Below, one piece after another: positions 6,243 through 17,188 of a stretch of DNA of 18,604 nt; the stretch's first letter is position 1; each line of letters begins with the position of its first letter. The stretch covers positions 1 to 18,604 of the forward strand of contig DFBQ01000199.1 of NCBI GenBank assembly GCA_002367355.1. The letters are read 5' to 3'. Source of the stretch: Deltaproteobacteria bacterium UBA3076 (GTDB lineage Bacteria > Desulfobacterota > Dissulfuribacteria > Dissulfuribacterales > UBA3076). A model generated the notes under the pieces. That model was not told the origin of the DNA. It ran no database searches and saw nothing but the letters and a program-made list of their open reading frames with translations. The translations under genes were made by a program, and so were the position numbers.

Positions 6243-7600
6243 TGCCGTACTCCTAAACTGGAATTCAAAGCCTCTTCAATCTTTCTGATGTCTTTTTCAA
6301 ACTGCAATTTATTCTTGTTGGTCTGACCGGACAGAATCACAGTGGTCTTGTCCTTCCGACGACCTATCCAGAGCCACATGCGTCTATGCGGAACCCAGAA
6401 TACTACGGCAAAACCAACAATGAGGACAGTACAGCCCAACCACACTATCCAGACTCCCGGGTCTTTCTTGACTTGCAGCCCTGTCAGATATCGTTGTTTG
6501 GCATTAGACAGGGAAATCTTATACAAGTTTTCACCCCATTGAAACTCCTTTTCATTTCCTTTCAAAAGCCAGAAATTACCTGCTCGACCTTCCTGATCTC
6601 CAACCCAGATCTGGGCTGCAGGCCTGCCATGGACGCTGGGCTGATACTGCATCAAACCAAAGCTCAATTGTTCTTCCGGCCATAAGGCCTTTTGAAACGC
6701 AGAAATAGTCAGGGAACTCTGCGGGGTTTCAGACTTGGCGATCTGCACGGTTACTTCAGGAATAGCCCGATAGCTTGCCTGGTAAAAAGTAACACCCCTA
6801 TATTTCATAGGATCATTAACGACGATGGACTTATGGAAGACCTCCTTATCATCGTTTAATACTGTCAGGTCGGATCGGTACTCTTTTGGTGCTCCATTAT
6901 CGTAAAAGGAGATATTAAAGCGATTACAACGGACTGAAAAGCCAAGAGGTATGTGCTCTCCCGTCTGTCTGTTCACAATATGATCTATTGTCTCCCCTTC
7001 CGGCAACATGACGCTGCCCTTGAACCCCAGAAATAATCCTACCAGGGCACCAAAAAAAATAATCAGTATGCTGCCGTGCAGACCATATACACCCCAGTAG
7101 CTCCATTTTCCGCGTTCCGCCAGAAACAGCCTGCCCCCATCTACATCTGCGGTTTCATGGAATTTGCCAGCGACCTTTTTAAATGCTGAAATGATCGACT
7201 GAGTGGAATCATTATCCAGTTCCTCTTTTATTTCCCAATCCTTTTTAAAAGGCATCTTTAACAGACGCGCGGAATCCACAGACAGGTTGTCTCTCCTAAA
7301 AAGTTTAAACGTAAATGGCAAACGCCTCAGGGTGCAGACCACCAGATTGGTGCTAAAAAGGCCCAATAAGATCAGATACCACCAGGAATGATAGGTATCA
7401 TGTAATTGGAGGACCTTTATGATTCGAAAAAAGTTGGGGCCGAACGTTTCCAGATAGAACTGAAGTGATTCTCCCTGGGGTATAACAGTACCGACAATAG
7501 AGGTTATGGCCAGAGCAATTAAAAGAAATACAGCCAGACGAACCGACGAAAAAAAACGCCAGATTGAAGTATGTTGATAGGTTGGAGATGATGCTTTCAT
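6239..7600 (-). CDS. resB: ResB/Ccs1-type cytochrome c biogenesis protein (System II)
   Basis: 453 residues. Four membrane segments are visible: about 18-40 (LAVFLLIALAITSIVGTVI), 73-93 (WWYLILLGLFSTNLVVC), 171-193 (YGLHGSILIIFFGALVGLFL) and 382-404 (VWIVWLGCTVLIVGFAVVFW). A large outside domain lies between the third and fourth, the standard ResB layout. The His before the third segment (LHGSI) fits a haem-ligand position. ResB works with CcsA to keep the apocytochrome reduced and ligate haem. The 3' end overlaps ccsA by 4 bp. ATG 7600 was chosen from the N-terminal pattern; no strong ribosome site precedes it. About 60 bp separate it from the upstream tatA, so one operon is likely. Confidence 0.92.
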   Translation of the reverse strand: MKASSPTYQHTSIWRFFSSVRLAVFLLIALAITSIVGTVIPQGESLQFYLETFGPNFFRIIKVLQLHDTYHSWWYLILLGLFSTNLVVCTLRRLPFTFKLFRRDNLSVDSARLLKMPFKKDWEIKEELDNDSTQSIISAFKKVAGKFHETADVDGGRLFLAERGKWSYWGVYGLHGSILIIFFGALVGLFLGFKGSVMLPEGETIDHIVNRQTGEHIPLGFSVRCNRFNISFYDNGAPKEYRSDLTVLNDDKEVFHKSIVVNDPMKYRGVTFYQASYRAIPEVTVQIAKSETPQSSLTISAFQKALWPEEQLSFGLMQYQPSVHGRPAAQIWVGDQEGRAGNFWLLKGNEKEFQWGENLYKISLSNAKQRYLTGLQVKKDPGVWIVWLGCTVLIVGFAVVFWVPHRRMWLWIGRRKDKTTVILSGQTNKNKLQFEKDIRKIEEALNSSLGVRQ

Positions 7601-7660
7601 AGAACTGATTCAGGTCCTGAGATCTATACTTTGGAGTTATTGTCAATCTTCATAAGGTCG

Positions 7661-7864
7661 TTATTTTTTATGGATAGATGACGATCCGGTCTTTTCGTCC
7701 TGGCTGACATCGTCCCCAGCCTCTCCATTCTCCTTTATGGACTTCTTAAAATTGCTTATACCCTTTCCAAGGCCCTCACCGATTTTTGGCAGCTTACCAG
7801 CACCAAAAATGACAAGAATTATAACCAAAATCACCAGCAACTCAGGCATCCCTAACCCAAACAT
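7661..7864 (-). CDS. tatA: TatA/E-type twin-arginine translocase subunit (copy 2)
   Basis: 67 residues: [20 protein letters not shown] membrane helix, [15 protein letters not shown] hinge and amphipathic helix, and an acidic-then-basic tail ending in HKK. ATG 7864 is preceded by AGGAG in the leader. It is the first gene of the run tatA-resB-ccsA-tatA on the minus strand, so the cytochrome assembly pair is sandwiched between two TatA paralogues. The two proteins share the MFGLG...ELLVILVI start and the LGKG segment but differ in the tails, so they are diverged paralogues and not a fresh duplication. Bounded upstream by a repeat element at 7905-8087. Confidence 0.93.
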   Translation of the reverse strand: MFGLGMPELLVILVIILVIFGAGKLPKIGEGLGKGISNFKKSIKENGEAGDDVSQDEKTGSSSIHKK

Positions 7865-7904
7865 CCTCTATTCCTCTCCTACATAAAAGACTGTCATGTC
7901 ATAT

Positions 7905-8087
7905 ATGATTCCGCTGAAAAAACCTAATTTGCGGCATTGCTTCAATTTTCCAGCCTGCCTGTGCGTTGCACGCAGACAGGTCACTGCGACGTACGATAAG
8001 TACGTCTTCATTCCGGGAAAATTTCGCGCCTTGCATCTCAGGCTTTTTGAGCGGAATCATGTTTCAGGGTTTTTGCAGTGTAATCAT
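7905..8087. repeat. Dispersed inverted-repeat element, third copy
   Basis: It starts ATGATTCCGCTGAAAAAACC and ends at 8060 with GGCTTTTTGAGCGGAATCAT, the same terminal pair as the copy at 12244-12418. As in that copy, a second outer word (TTTTTGCAGTGTAATCAT, 8070-8087) follows. The centre differs from the other copies and carries CCTGCCTGTGCGTTGCACGC / GCAGACAGG and GACGTACGATAAGTACGTC palindromes. It occupies much of the 340-bp gap between the response regulator and tatA; 8088-8204 holds only a weak CACTCC/GGAGTG stem at 8154-8172. Confidence 0.7.
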
Positions 8088-8204
8088 ATAACATATCAGA
8101 AATTCCGTTCAGTTTACAGTTCAGCCTATCCTATGTCAATCAGCGTAATTATTCACTCCCTGCCAAGGAGTGTTAACGGCTACAAATCAGCTTTTATAAG
8201 GGCC

Positions 8205-9488
8205 TCATAAACCTAATTTTTTCATCTTATTAAGAAGGGTCTTGTAACTGACCTTAAGAGCGCGGGCTGCAGCGGCCTTGTTTCCCCCAGTTGCTGCCAG
8301 GGCCGCATCTATGAGTTCTTTTTCCCTTTTCAAGACATGGCCCCTGCTTTCCGACCAAAAATCACCCGGCACTAACTCATCTTCAGTAGGAGGACTTAAA
8401 AACGATCTGAGGGAGCTATCAGTAATGTCGCCTCCTGTCAGAAGTGAGGTTCGATCCAATAAGTTGAAAAGCTCTCTTACATTTCCCGGAAAATGATATT
8501 CCAGAAGAAGCTCCTTTGCACTATCTGATAAACAGACCCTCCGGCCCAGCATTTGTTCAACCCTTTCAAGGTGATAGTTAACCAAGGGAATAATGTCGTC
8601 TTTTCTCTCCCCGAGGGACGGAATGTGAATTGGAAAAGTTGTAAGACGAAAATGTAGGTCTTTCCTGAAAAAGCCCTCTTTTACAGCCTTTTTCAGGTCT
8701 TTGTTTGTTGCTGCAATGATCCGGGCATCGCTTTTTGATTCCTGGCTGCTACCCAATGGCAGATAACAACCAGAGTCTAAAAACCTCAAGAGCTTCGGCT
8801 GAAGAGAAAGCGGCAGTTCTCCGATCTCGTCCAAAAAAAGAGTGCCCCCTTCAGCGGCAGAAAGAAGGCCTTTGCGTGTCTCGGTTGCCCCTGTGAAGCT
8901 GCCCTTCAAATGACCAAAAAGCATTGAATCTGCCAATTCATGGGGCACGCTTGCACAGTTGAGCCCTATAAATTTTTCCCGACCGCTGTGCTGATGAATA
9001 TAATGAGCCAGCACATCCTTTCCTGTTCCAGTCTCTCCTGTAATAAGAACAGGAAAAGGTGTGGAAGCCACCCGGTCTGCCATTTGCAGCATCTCAACCA
9101 TCTTGGCTGATTCGGCCACAAGGTCCTTGCTTTCCTGCAACGGAAACAGATTCTGAAAGCGTTGAACAAGTGCCTCAAGATCCACGGGCTTCTCCAGAAA
9201 ATCCGTGGCCCCCAGCTTTAAAGCCTCCACTGCTTTTTGGATGGTGCCATAGGCCGTAACCACGATTATCACACAGGAAGGATTTATCTGCCGAGCAGGC
9301 TTGATAAGACTCAGCCCCTCGCCATCTGGGAGCTGGAGGTCCAACAAAAGGCCGTGGATACCATCAAGACAGGCCTTAGCCTGTTTCAAATTAAAAGCCG
9401 GATGTGTATTATACTCATCACCCAAGGCCTCTTGAAAAAGGCTTGCCAGTTTTTGATTGTCTTCAACTATCAGGATCTTGTACTTCAT
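8205..9488 (-). CDS. Sigma-54-dependent response regulator (NtrC/AtoC type)
   Basis: 427 residues in three domains. Receiver, 1-115: phosphorylatable Asp50 in LLLDLQLPDG, Thr78, Lys100. AAA+ domain, about 122-350: Walker A GETGTGKD (151-158), sigma-54-contact loop GSFTGA (196-201), Walker B GTLFLDE (215-221), and an arginine-finger region near FRKDLHFRL. C-terminal Fis-type helix-turn-helix: NKAAAARALKVSYKTLLNKM. Such proteins hydrolyse ATP to open sigma-54 promoters after phosphorylation by a partner kinase; no kinase lies within the window, so its signal is unknown. The contact loop usually reads GAFTGA, here with Ser for Ala. A perfect 12-bp palindrome lies just ahead of the start, which lacks an obvious ribosome site. 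Confidence 0.95.
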   Translation of the reverse strand: MKYKILIVEDNQKLASLFQEALGDEYNTHPAFNLKQAKACLDGIHGLLLDLQLPDGEGLSLIKPARQINPSCVIIVVTAYGTIQKAVEALKLGATDFLEKPVDLEALVQRFQNLFPLQESKDLVAESAKMVEMLQMADRVASTPFPVLITGETGTGKDVLAHYIHQHSGREKFIGLNCASVPHELADSMLFGHLKGSFTGATETRKGLLSAAEGGTLFLDEIGELPLSLQPKLLRFLDSGCYLPLGSSQESKSDARIIAATNKDLKKAVKEGFFRKDLHFRLTTFPIHIPSLGERKDDIIPLVNYHLERVEQMLGRRVCLSDSAKELLLEYHFPGNVRELFNLLDRTSLLTGGDITDSSLRSFLSPPTEDELVPGDFWSESRGHVLKREKELIDAALAATGGNKAAAARALKVSYKTLLNKMKKLGL

Positions 9489-9490
9489 TA

Positions 9491-9502
9491 CAACTTAAGT
9501 TG
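9491..9502. promoter_or_regulatory. 12-bp palindrome at the response-regulator start
   Basis: CAACTTAAGTTG is a perfect palindrome two bases upstream of the minus-strand ATG (9488). Its position over the translation start would suit an autorepressor site or an mRNA hairpin. Purely positional inference. Confidence 0.3.
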
Positions 9503-9505
9503 AGC

Positions 9506-9648
9506 GATTAGCTGTTAGCTATTAGTGTTTAGCTTTGAAAAATCAAGGTATTACGTTAATTAGTAATAACACCCAATGGGCAAAAGTTTGTAATAGCAAA
9601 AATATTCCGCAACCATTAAGCTAATAGCTAACTGCTAAAGGCTAATAA
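9506..9648. repeat. AT-rich inverted repeat in the divergent intergenic region
   Basis: GTTAGCTATTAG (9514-9525) is exactly complementary to CTAATAGCTAAC (9621-9632), with further partial pairing outward (TTAGC words on the left, GCTAA words on the right). It occupies the centre of the 311-bp gene-free gap between the response regulator and ppx. It looks like another small non-coding inverted-repeat insertion; no second copy is in the window. Confidence 0.55.
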
Positions 9649-9679
9649 CTTAGTTTAGATATAATCTGGAATTTCTTTT

Positions 9680-9710
9680 TTGATAATTCCGTCGAGCACT
9701 TCATTATACT
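9680..9710 (+). promoter_or_regulatory. Possible sigma-70-type promoter for ppx-guaB
   Basis: TTGATA (9680-9685) and TTATAC (9704-9709) with an 18-bp spacer lie about 90 bp before the ppx start. Acceptable but not strong. Confidence 0.3.
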
Positions 9711-9799
9711 TTACGGACAATAGAATCATTTGCATAAGTTCCAGTGGGGAAAAAATTTATCCGGCTATTATTATCCGTAATACTCAGACTATCCTGTAT

Positions 9800-12209
<2,410 letters not shown>

Positions 12210-12217
12210 CTAATGCC

Positions 12218-12418
12218 TGATTACACTGCAAAAATCCTAAAATATGATTCCGCTCAAAAAGCCCGAGATGCATCCCTTTATAGGCAATGTTGAATTGTGA
12301 ATGTTGAATGCTGAATTGTGGAAGAAGATTTAAAAGACATATACCTTAATTCAAAATTCAACATTCAGCATTCAACATTTATTGTGCGCCGCAGATTGGG
12401 TTTTTTCAGCGGAATCAT
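12218..12418. repeat. Dispersed inverted-repeat element, fullest copy
   Basis: Outer word TGATTACACTGCAAAAA (12218-12234), then the terminal pair ATGATTCCGCTCAAAAAGCC (12244-12263) and CAGCGGAATCAT ending at 12418. The 12274-12418 part is 97% identical to 5250-5394. The 12218-12273 part matches the reverse complement of the outer end of the 7905-8087 copy. It fills the whole gap between guaB and the converging cvpA gene, stopping three bases from the cvpA stop codon. Inverted TGAATGTTGAATGCTGAATT-type words could fold and might act as a bidirectional terminator between the converging genes. Confidence 0.8.
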
Positions 12419-12421
12419 GCC

Positions 12422-12988
12422 TTAAATCTCTTGTCCACGCCCCTTACCCGGGGCTGTATGGAACTTTCTCCACTTCAACATAAAGCGACCCTTAAGGTGG
12501 CCGGGAACCATCGATCCCATTTGCTGTGCCACTTGGCTCAGAGCCGGATAAAGACATGACTCCCTGAGCAGCGGACTATTTGATGGTAAAAAAATGGTCA
12601 ACATAAATATAATGATTACTGCCAATACCAGGCCCTTGGCAAGGCCCACAACAGCCCCCAGAAGCCTGTCAATCCAACCTAATCTGAGGGCATTGAACAT
12701 CTTTTGAACCATGATACCGGCAATAAGAAAAATAAGATATACCAAAAAAAATATTAATAGAAATGAAACCAGAGACCGCCACATCTCATCCTGTATCCAC
12801 GGTGAAAGCCTTAACGATATGGATGGAAAATGGTGGATAGCCACCCAAGACCCCAATATTACACCAAAAAGAGAGGCTAATGACCTGCTAAAACCCGTCC
12901 AAAGGCTGCGGCAAACGAAAATAACAAGCATTCCCCCCAGGAGAACATCAAGCCAGTTAAAATGTAAGGAATTAAAATATAAATCCAT
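12422..12988 (-). CDS. CvpA-family inner-membrane protein
   Basis: 188 residues with the CvpA layout: opening FNWLDVLLGGMLVIFVCRSL, then FGVILGSWVAIHHF, a very hydrophobic middle (VSFLLIFFLVYLIFLIAGIM), then AVVGLAKGLVLAVIIIFMLT, so four membrane segments, and a basic tail. CvpA was named for colicin V production; the family is now linked to envelope homeostasis, and its molecular activity is unknown. ATG 12988 has GGTGA upstream. It is the second gene of a minus-strand pair with the DUF374 acyltransferase, but the 213-bp gap between them holds nested inverted repeats, so co-transcription is uncertain. The stop is three bases from a repeat element. Confidence 0.85.
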   Translation of the reverse strand: MDLYFNSLHFNWLDVLLGGMLVIFVCRSLWTGFSRSLASLFGVILGSWVAIHHFPSISLRLSPWIQDEMWRSLVSFLLIFFLVYLIFLIAGIMVQKMFNALRLGWIDRLLGAVVGLAKGLVLAVIIIFMLTIFLPSNSPLLRESCLYPALSQVAQQMGSMVPGHLKGRFMLKWRKFHTAPGKGRGQEI

Positions 12989-13004
12989 AATTCACCTTAT
13001 TATA

Positions 13005-13195
13005 GGTTCACAGGTTCAGGGTTGCTTTTCTTGTAACTTCTCAATAAGTCCAGGCAAATCATATTTTGCGACTATCCAATGGATTCCGGCTTTCGCCGGA
13101 ATGACAGGCGCTCATACCCAATCGTCATTCCCGCGAAGGCGGGAATCCAGTGACTGTTACCCAGAATAAACCTTTGAACCCTGAACCTTTGAACG
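13005..13195. repeat. Outer TGAAC-type inverted repeat around MITE copy 2
   Basis: GGTTCACAGGTTCAGGGTTGC (13005-13025) is complementary at 17 of 21 positions to the tract at 13175-13195 (TGAACCCTGAACCTTTGAAC). The pair encloses the truncated MITE at 13033-13165, giving a nested palindrome that fills the gap between cvpA and the acyltransferase gene. The same TGAAC words recur at 17304-17366. Confidence 0.6.
13033..13165. mobile_element. MITE-like element, truncated copy
   Basis: This is the same family as 3821-3969 in opposite orientation. It begins GTAACTTCTCAATAAGTCC and keeps the internal CAAATCATATTTTGCGACTA segment and both TGGATTCC...GGAATGAC palindromes (one arm changed to GGCTTTCGCC). 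It stops after CCAGTGACTGTTACCCAGA, so the last ~16 bp of the right terminal repeat are gone. It is therefore likely immobile. Confidence 0.8.
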
Positions 13196-13201
13196 GTAAA
13201 G

Positions 13202-13915
13202 CTATCCTATAATCTCCTCGGCAATACGGGTTGATTCATTCAGGCTATTTTCAAGATCTCTTCGGAATTCCTCTATCCGTATTCCCTTTGCGTCCGGCGG
13301 CACTGAAATCGGCCGACCATATACCATGACCACTTTGCTCCAGGGAAATGGAAGGATTGTACGGTCCCAACTGTTAAATCTAAAGCCTGGCCTGGCAGCA
13401 AGACCAGTCGGTATCATAGGAACCCCTGTCTCCCTGGCCAGAACTACTGCGCCTTTCTGGGCTATCCGTGCCGGCCCTTTTGAGCCATCGGCCACTATGC
13501 CGGCATTACACCCCTGCTGCCGCATTATCCTGGCCATCTCTTTGATAGCTAGAAGCCCTCCTTTATGTCTGGAGCCACGTACAGGAATCTGCCCCCAACT
13601 ATTTAAGGACCTTGCCACCCATTCCCCGTCGGAGCTGCCACTCACCATGATGACTCCGGAGTGATGTCTGAAACAAAAAAGAGTATATATCAAGCTTGCA
13701 TGCCACAGGGCTATTATGGCAGGGTGGCCAGGCTCAAACAGAGGCCTTACGGCATCCTTCTCAACAGCGGTGAACCTGCAAGAGGCCAGCCACAATTCAA
13801 CCAGGCGGAACAATACTGCATACACCCCTGACCACGGTTTATTAACTATGGTGGTCGAAGAATCTGTTATGGACTCTCGCACTTTCATGAGGCATGAGGT
13901 AACATGTAGTGACAT
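13202..13915 (-). CDS. DUF374 lysophospholipid acyltransferase-family protein
   Basis: About 237 residues from ATG 13915; ATG 13888 and TTG 13924 are alternatives, and none has a good ribosome site. Landmarks: PAIIALWHASLIYTLF with the HxxL-type acyl-acceptor motif, VSGSSDGEWVARSLNSWG, and AGIVADGSKGPARIAQKGAV, the DG-x-x-GP signature of the DUF374 group related to LpxL and PlsC-type enzymes. It probably transfers an acyl chain to a lipid at the inner membrane; the true substrate is unknown for most of the group. Start regions of this gene and xseB face each other across 23 bp, an extremely tight divergent promoter space. Confidence 0.85.
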   Translation of the reverse strand: MSLHVTSCLMKVRESITDSSTTIVNKPWSGVYAVLFRLVELWLASCRFTAVEKDAVRPLFEPGHPAIIALWHASLIYTLFCFRHHSGVIMVSGSSDGEWVARSLNSWGQIPVRGSRHKGGLLAIKEMARIMRQQGCNAGIVADGSKGPARIAQKGAVVLARETGVPMIPTGLAARPGFRFNSWDRTILPFPWSKVVMVYGRPISVPPDAKGIRIEEFRRDLENSLNESTRIAEEIIG

Positions 13916-13938
13916 GTTGATCAAGCTTGAGGAAAGAT

Positions 13939-14178
13939 ATGACCGAAAAGTTGGACTTTGAAAAAGCCCTTAAAGAACTTGAAAGGCTCGTAAAACAACT
14001 GGAAGAAAATGATCTCCCGCTAGAGGAGTCGCTGAAGACCTTTGAACATGGGATAAATCTCTCCAGATACTGCGCCAAGTGCTTAGATGATGCAGAAAAG
14101 CGAATACAGCAGCTTTCACGGGACGAAAACAATGAGCCTATGTTAAAGGCCTGGGAAGGAGATAGTGAAGACCTTTGA
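13939..14178 (+). CDS. xseB: Exodeoxyribonuclease VII small subunit
   Basis: 79 residues: LDFEKALKELERLVKQLEEN then LPLEESLKTFEHGINLSRYC and CLDDAEKRIQQL, the complete helical-hairpin pattern of XseB. It binds XseA to make exonuclease VII, which degrades single-stranded DNA to oligonucleotides. ATG 13939 follows GAGGAAAG; a TTG at 13927 in frame lacks a ribosome site. xseA is not in the window. It overlaps ispA by 14 bp and is first in the xseB-ispA-dxs cluster, an order seen in many proteobacteria. Confidence 0.95.
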   Translation: MTEKLDFEKALKELERLVKQLEENDLPLEESLKTFEHGINLSRYCAKCLDDAEKRIQQLSRDENNEPMLKAWEGDSEDL

Positions 14179-15064
14179 CCTCAGCACATATCTGAAAAAA
14201 CAACAGGACCTGATTAACTCCGTCCTGGACAAATGGCTTCCAAAGCCGCATGGCCCTTCAGGTCCGGTGGTTGAGGCTATGAGATACAGTCTGATATCCG
14301 GTGGGAAAAGAGTCCGGCCCATTTTGCTGCTTGCTGGAGCCCAAGCAGTACGTGGCGATCAGAAAACGCTTCTTCCCGCGGCCTGTGCTCTTGAATACAT
14401 CCACACTTATTCCTTAATTCACGATGATCTTCCTGCAATGGACAATGACGATATGAGGAGAGGCAGGCCCACCTGCCACAAGGTCTATGGCGAGGCCGTT
14501 GCCATTCTTGCAGGTGATGGCCTTCTCACCTATGCCCTTGAACTCATTTGTAAGCCGGAGCTGACACAAAATATATCTCCCCGCTTACTCGGTGAAGCAA
14601 TTTTTCTTCTTGCGAAGGCTGCGGGTGTCTCCGGAATGGTAGGAGGCCAAACTGCGGATATATTAATGGAAGGACGACCGGTGGATGCGGAAACCCTTTC
14701 ATTCATACACAGCCACAAAACAGGAGCACTGATACAGACATCTGTGGAAATAGGAGGGTTGTTAGGTAAGGGAAACAATGAGGAGCTATACCATTTGAGA
14801 AGATACGGCGAATCTATAGGATTAGCCTTTCAGATTAAAGACGATCTTCTGGATGTGGAAGGAGACCAGGAGATTCTCGGAAAGTCGGTAGGTTCGGATG
14901 ATCGCAATCTAAAGGCCACGTATCCTGCCCTTTTTGGACTTAAGGAGACCAGAAGAAGAGCTCAAGAACTTCTTAAACAAGCCCTCTCCGAATTGGAACT
15001 CTTTGATGATAGCGCCGAGCCTTTGCGGGCTATAGCCCGATATATAGTGGAAAGAGACAGATAG
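14165..15064 (+). CDS. ispA: Polyprenyl (farnesyl/geranyl-type) diphosphate synthase
   Basis: 299 residues. The first Asp-rich motif DDLPAMDNDD is at 87-96, the bacterial type with four residues between the aspartates. The second is DDLLD at 226-230, with GGKRVRP at 46-52 binding isopentenyl diphosphate. It condenses IPP with allylic diphosphates to GPP/FPP at the cytosolic face. The residues before the first motif (SLIHD) fit a short-chain product, but chain length is not certain. GTG 14165 is used because it follows AAGGAGAT (14156-14163), unusually close; it starts inside xseB. The stop codon is the first base pair of an inserted inverted repeat. Confidence 0.94.
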   Translation: MKTFDLSTYLKKQQDLINSVLDKWLPKPHGPSGPVVEAMRYSLISGGKRVRPILLLAGAQAVRGDQKTLLPAACALEYIHTYSLIHDDLPAMDNDDMRRGRPTCHKVYGEAVAILAGDGLLTYALELICKPELTQNISPRLLGEAIFLLAKAAGVSGMVGGQTADILMEGRPVDAETLSFIHSHKTGALIQTSVEIGGLLGKGNNEELYHLRRYGESIGLAFQIKDDLLDVEGDQEILGKSVGSDDRNLKATYPALFGLKETRRRAQELLKQALSELELFDDSAEPLRAIARYIVERDR

Positions 15065-15204
15065 TGTCTGAACGGAAAGGCTGTCCAGACACAATTTTGA
15101 ATTCTTAATTTTGAATTTTGAATTAAAAAAGGAAATAACCTTAATGTGTTAATTGTTCCTGACCTAAATTGAGAAAACAAAATTTGGGATTTCCGTTCAG
15201 GCAC
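15063..15204. repeat. 142-bp inverted-repeat element between ispA and dxs
   Basis: Ends AGTGTCTGAACGGAAAGGC and the complement of GGATTTCCGTTCAGGCACT match at 16 of 19 positions. The left end begins within the ispA stop codon (TAG 15062-15064). Inside, GTGTCTG (15064-15070) can pair with CAGACAC (15086-15092), making a hairpin directly after the stop and followed by AT-rich TTTTGAATT words. It is a third, unrelated small inverted-repeat family in this window, with no second copy seen here. It could attenuate transcription into dxs. Confidence 0.65.
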
Positions 15205-15228
15205 TAAATAACAAGGAGCATAGATTCG

Positions 15229-17154
15229 ATGTCAGGTCTGCTTGAATCTGTAAAAAGTCCCCAGGACATAAAAAACCTCAAGCCTAAGGAGCTTATTCAG
15301 CTTGCTTCTGAAATACGTCGCAAGATCATAGAAACAGTGGCTGAAACAGGGGGACATCTGGCCTCCAGCCTTGGCGTGGTAGAATTGACTATCGCCCTGC
15401 ACTATGTCTTCGATGCCCCGAAAGACCGAATAATCTGGGATGTAGGGCATCAGGCCTATGCTCACAAACTGCTTACCGGAAGAGTAGATGCTTTCCATAC
15501 ATTACGTCAGGACGATGGAATAAGCGGCTTCCCCAAACGCGGTGAAAGCCCTTACGACACCCTTGATACTGGCCACAGCAGCACGTCTATTTCAGCTTCT
15601 CTTGGAATGGCTACCGCCCTGGACTTGAAAGGTGAGGACTCCAAGGTAGTGGCAGTAATTGGAGACGGATCCATGAGTGCCGGCCTTGCCTTTGAGGCAC
15701 TGAACAATGCCGGCCACCTTAGAAAAAACCTTATCGTTATATTAAACGACAATGAAATGTCCATCTCCCCAAACGTCGGGGCATTATCATCTTTTCTGAG
15801 CAGAAAACTGACAAGCCGCCCGGCAACCCGGCTTAAGAAAGAACTTGAATCCTTTCTAAAACGCTCGGGCGTTGGTGAAAACATATGGGCAGTGCTGAAG
15901 CGCAGTGAGGATTCCCTAAAGGCACTATTAACTCCTGGAATGCTCTTTGAGTCCTTGCAATTTGAGTACTTAGGTCCGTTGCCGGGCCACCACTTGGAGA
16001 CTCTGATTCAAACGCTTAAAAACGTGCGTACTATACCCGGACCAGTGCTGGTGCACGTGCTTACCAAGAAAGGCAAGGGTTATCCCCCGGCAGAACGTCA
16101 TCCTGACCTATTCCATGGCATCGGCCCCTTTGAAATCTCAACCGGAAAACCAAAATCTTCATCGAAACCCAAACCGCCCTCCTATACAAACATCTTCAGC
16201 CAGACACTTGTGCGCCTTGCCAAGAAAGATCCAAGGATCGTGGCAATCACAGCGGCCATGCCTGCCGGCACAGGGCTCAGCGCCTTTGAGAAAAAAATTC
16301 CGAACAGATTTTTTGATGTGGGAATTGCAGAACAGCATGCAGTGACCTTTGCAGCAGGCCTGGCACTGGAAGGGCTTCGACCAGTGGTGGCAATCTACTC
16401 CACCTTCCTCCAAAGGGCCTATGATCAGATCATCCATGATGTCTGTCTGACCAATCAGCCCGTGGTTTTCGCAATTGACAGGGGAGGACTCGTGGGCGAA
16501 GACGGACCTACCCATCACGGCGCCTTTGATCTCTCCTTTCTGAGGGCCATTCCAAACCTCGTTGTAATGGCCCCCAAGGACGAAAATGAACTCCAGCACA
16601 TGCTATACACTGCCCTGATGCATAATGGACCTGTAGCTATCCGTTATCCAAGGGGATCGGGTGCAGGGGTAAGCCTTGATTGGCAGTTGAGAGAAATCCC
16701 TATCGGCAAAGGAGAAATTGAGATGGAAGGACCTGATGTGGGGATAATTGCCATAGGACACCACGTTCAGACTGCAAGGATTGCGGCAAAAGAGCTGGCT
16801 CAGTATGGAATAAAGGCTTCAGTGGTAAATGCCCGCTTTGCCAAACCACTGGACCGGGAACTGATAACAGAAGTGGCCCGCAGGACAGAGCATATACTTA
16901 CAATTGAAGAAAACTCTTTAGCAGGTGGATTCGGATCAGCAGTTCTGGAATGTCTTTCTGACAATGGCATAGCCTCTGTCAAGGCTTGTCGCCTTGGACT
17001 CCCTGACAGGTTTGTAAAACATGGAAGCCAGGAAACCCTGAGAAAGCATGTGGGTCTTGACGTCCCATCAGTAGTTGAGGCCGTGCGATCAATGATAAAA
17101 TCTAAGGGGGAAAAATCTATCAGCCCGGCAACAGTACATTCATTGCCTGTATGA
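15229..17154 (+). CDS. dxs: 1-deoxy-D-xylulose-5-phosphate synthase
   Basis: 641 residues, close to the usual ~620-640. It condenses pyruvate and glyceraldehyde-3-phosphate, with thiamin diphosphate, to DXP, the first step of the MEP isoprenoid route. The metal and thiamin-diphosphate motif runs from GDGSMSAG (145-152) to ILNDNEMS (Asn173). [10 protein letters not shown] holds an active-site His. In the second domain, [20 protein letters not shown] carries the Glu that activates the cofactor, and [15 protein letters not shown] follows. ATG 15229 has AAGGAG at 15213. It is downstream of ispA across the inserted repeat, so the pathway's entry enzyme and its prenyl elongase share a cluster. No obvious terminator follows. 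Confidence 0.97.
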   Translation: MSGLLESVKSPQDIKNLKPKELIQLASEIRRKIIETVAETGGHLASSLGVVELTIALHYVFDAPKDRIIWDVGHQAYAHKLLTGRVDAFHTLRQDDGISGFPKRGESPYDTLDTGHSSTSISASLGMATALDLKGEDSKVVAVIGDGSMSAGLAFEALNNAGHLRKNLIVILNDNEMSISPNVGALSSFLSRKLTSRPATRLKKELESFLKRSGVGENIWAVLKRSEDSLKALLTPGMLFESLQFEYLGPLPGHHLETLIQTLKNVRTIPGPVLVHVLTKKGKGYPPAERHPDLFHGIGPFEISTGKPKSSSKPKPPSYTNIFSQTLVRLAKKDPRIVAITAAMPAGTGLSAFEKKIPNRFFDVGIAEQHAVTFAAGLALEGLRPVVAIYSTFLQRAYDQIIHDVCLTNQPVVFAIDRGGLVGEDGPTHHGAFDLSFLRAIPNLVVMAPKDENELQHMLYTALMHNGPVAIRYPRGSGAGVSLDWQLREIPIGKGEIEMEGPDVGIIAIGHHVQTARIAAKELAQYGIKASVVNARFAKPLDRELITEVARRTEHILTIEENSLAGGFGSAVLECLSDNGIASVKACRLGLPDRFVKHGSQETLRKHVGLDVPSVVEAVRSMIKSKGEKSISPATVHSLPV

Positions 17155-17188
17155 ATCACACCTCAATTTGGTTTTCCATCACCACCTA

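Noticed and set aside
8154..8172. Rho-independent terminator after the response regulator
   Set aside because: CACTCC/GGAGTG gives only a 6-bp stem with a 7-nt loop and no U-tract on the transcribed strand.
12711..13169. Plus-strand frame of 152 codons over the cvpA region
   Set aside because: It is antisense to cvpA, then passes into the MITE; the C-terminal text is the same repeat-derived peptide.
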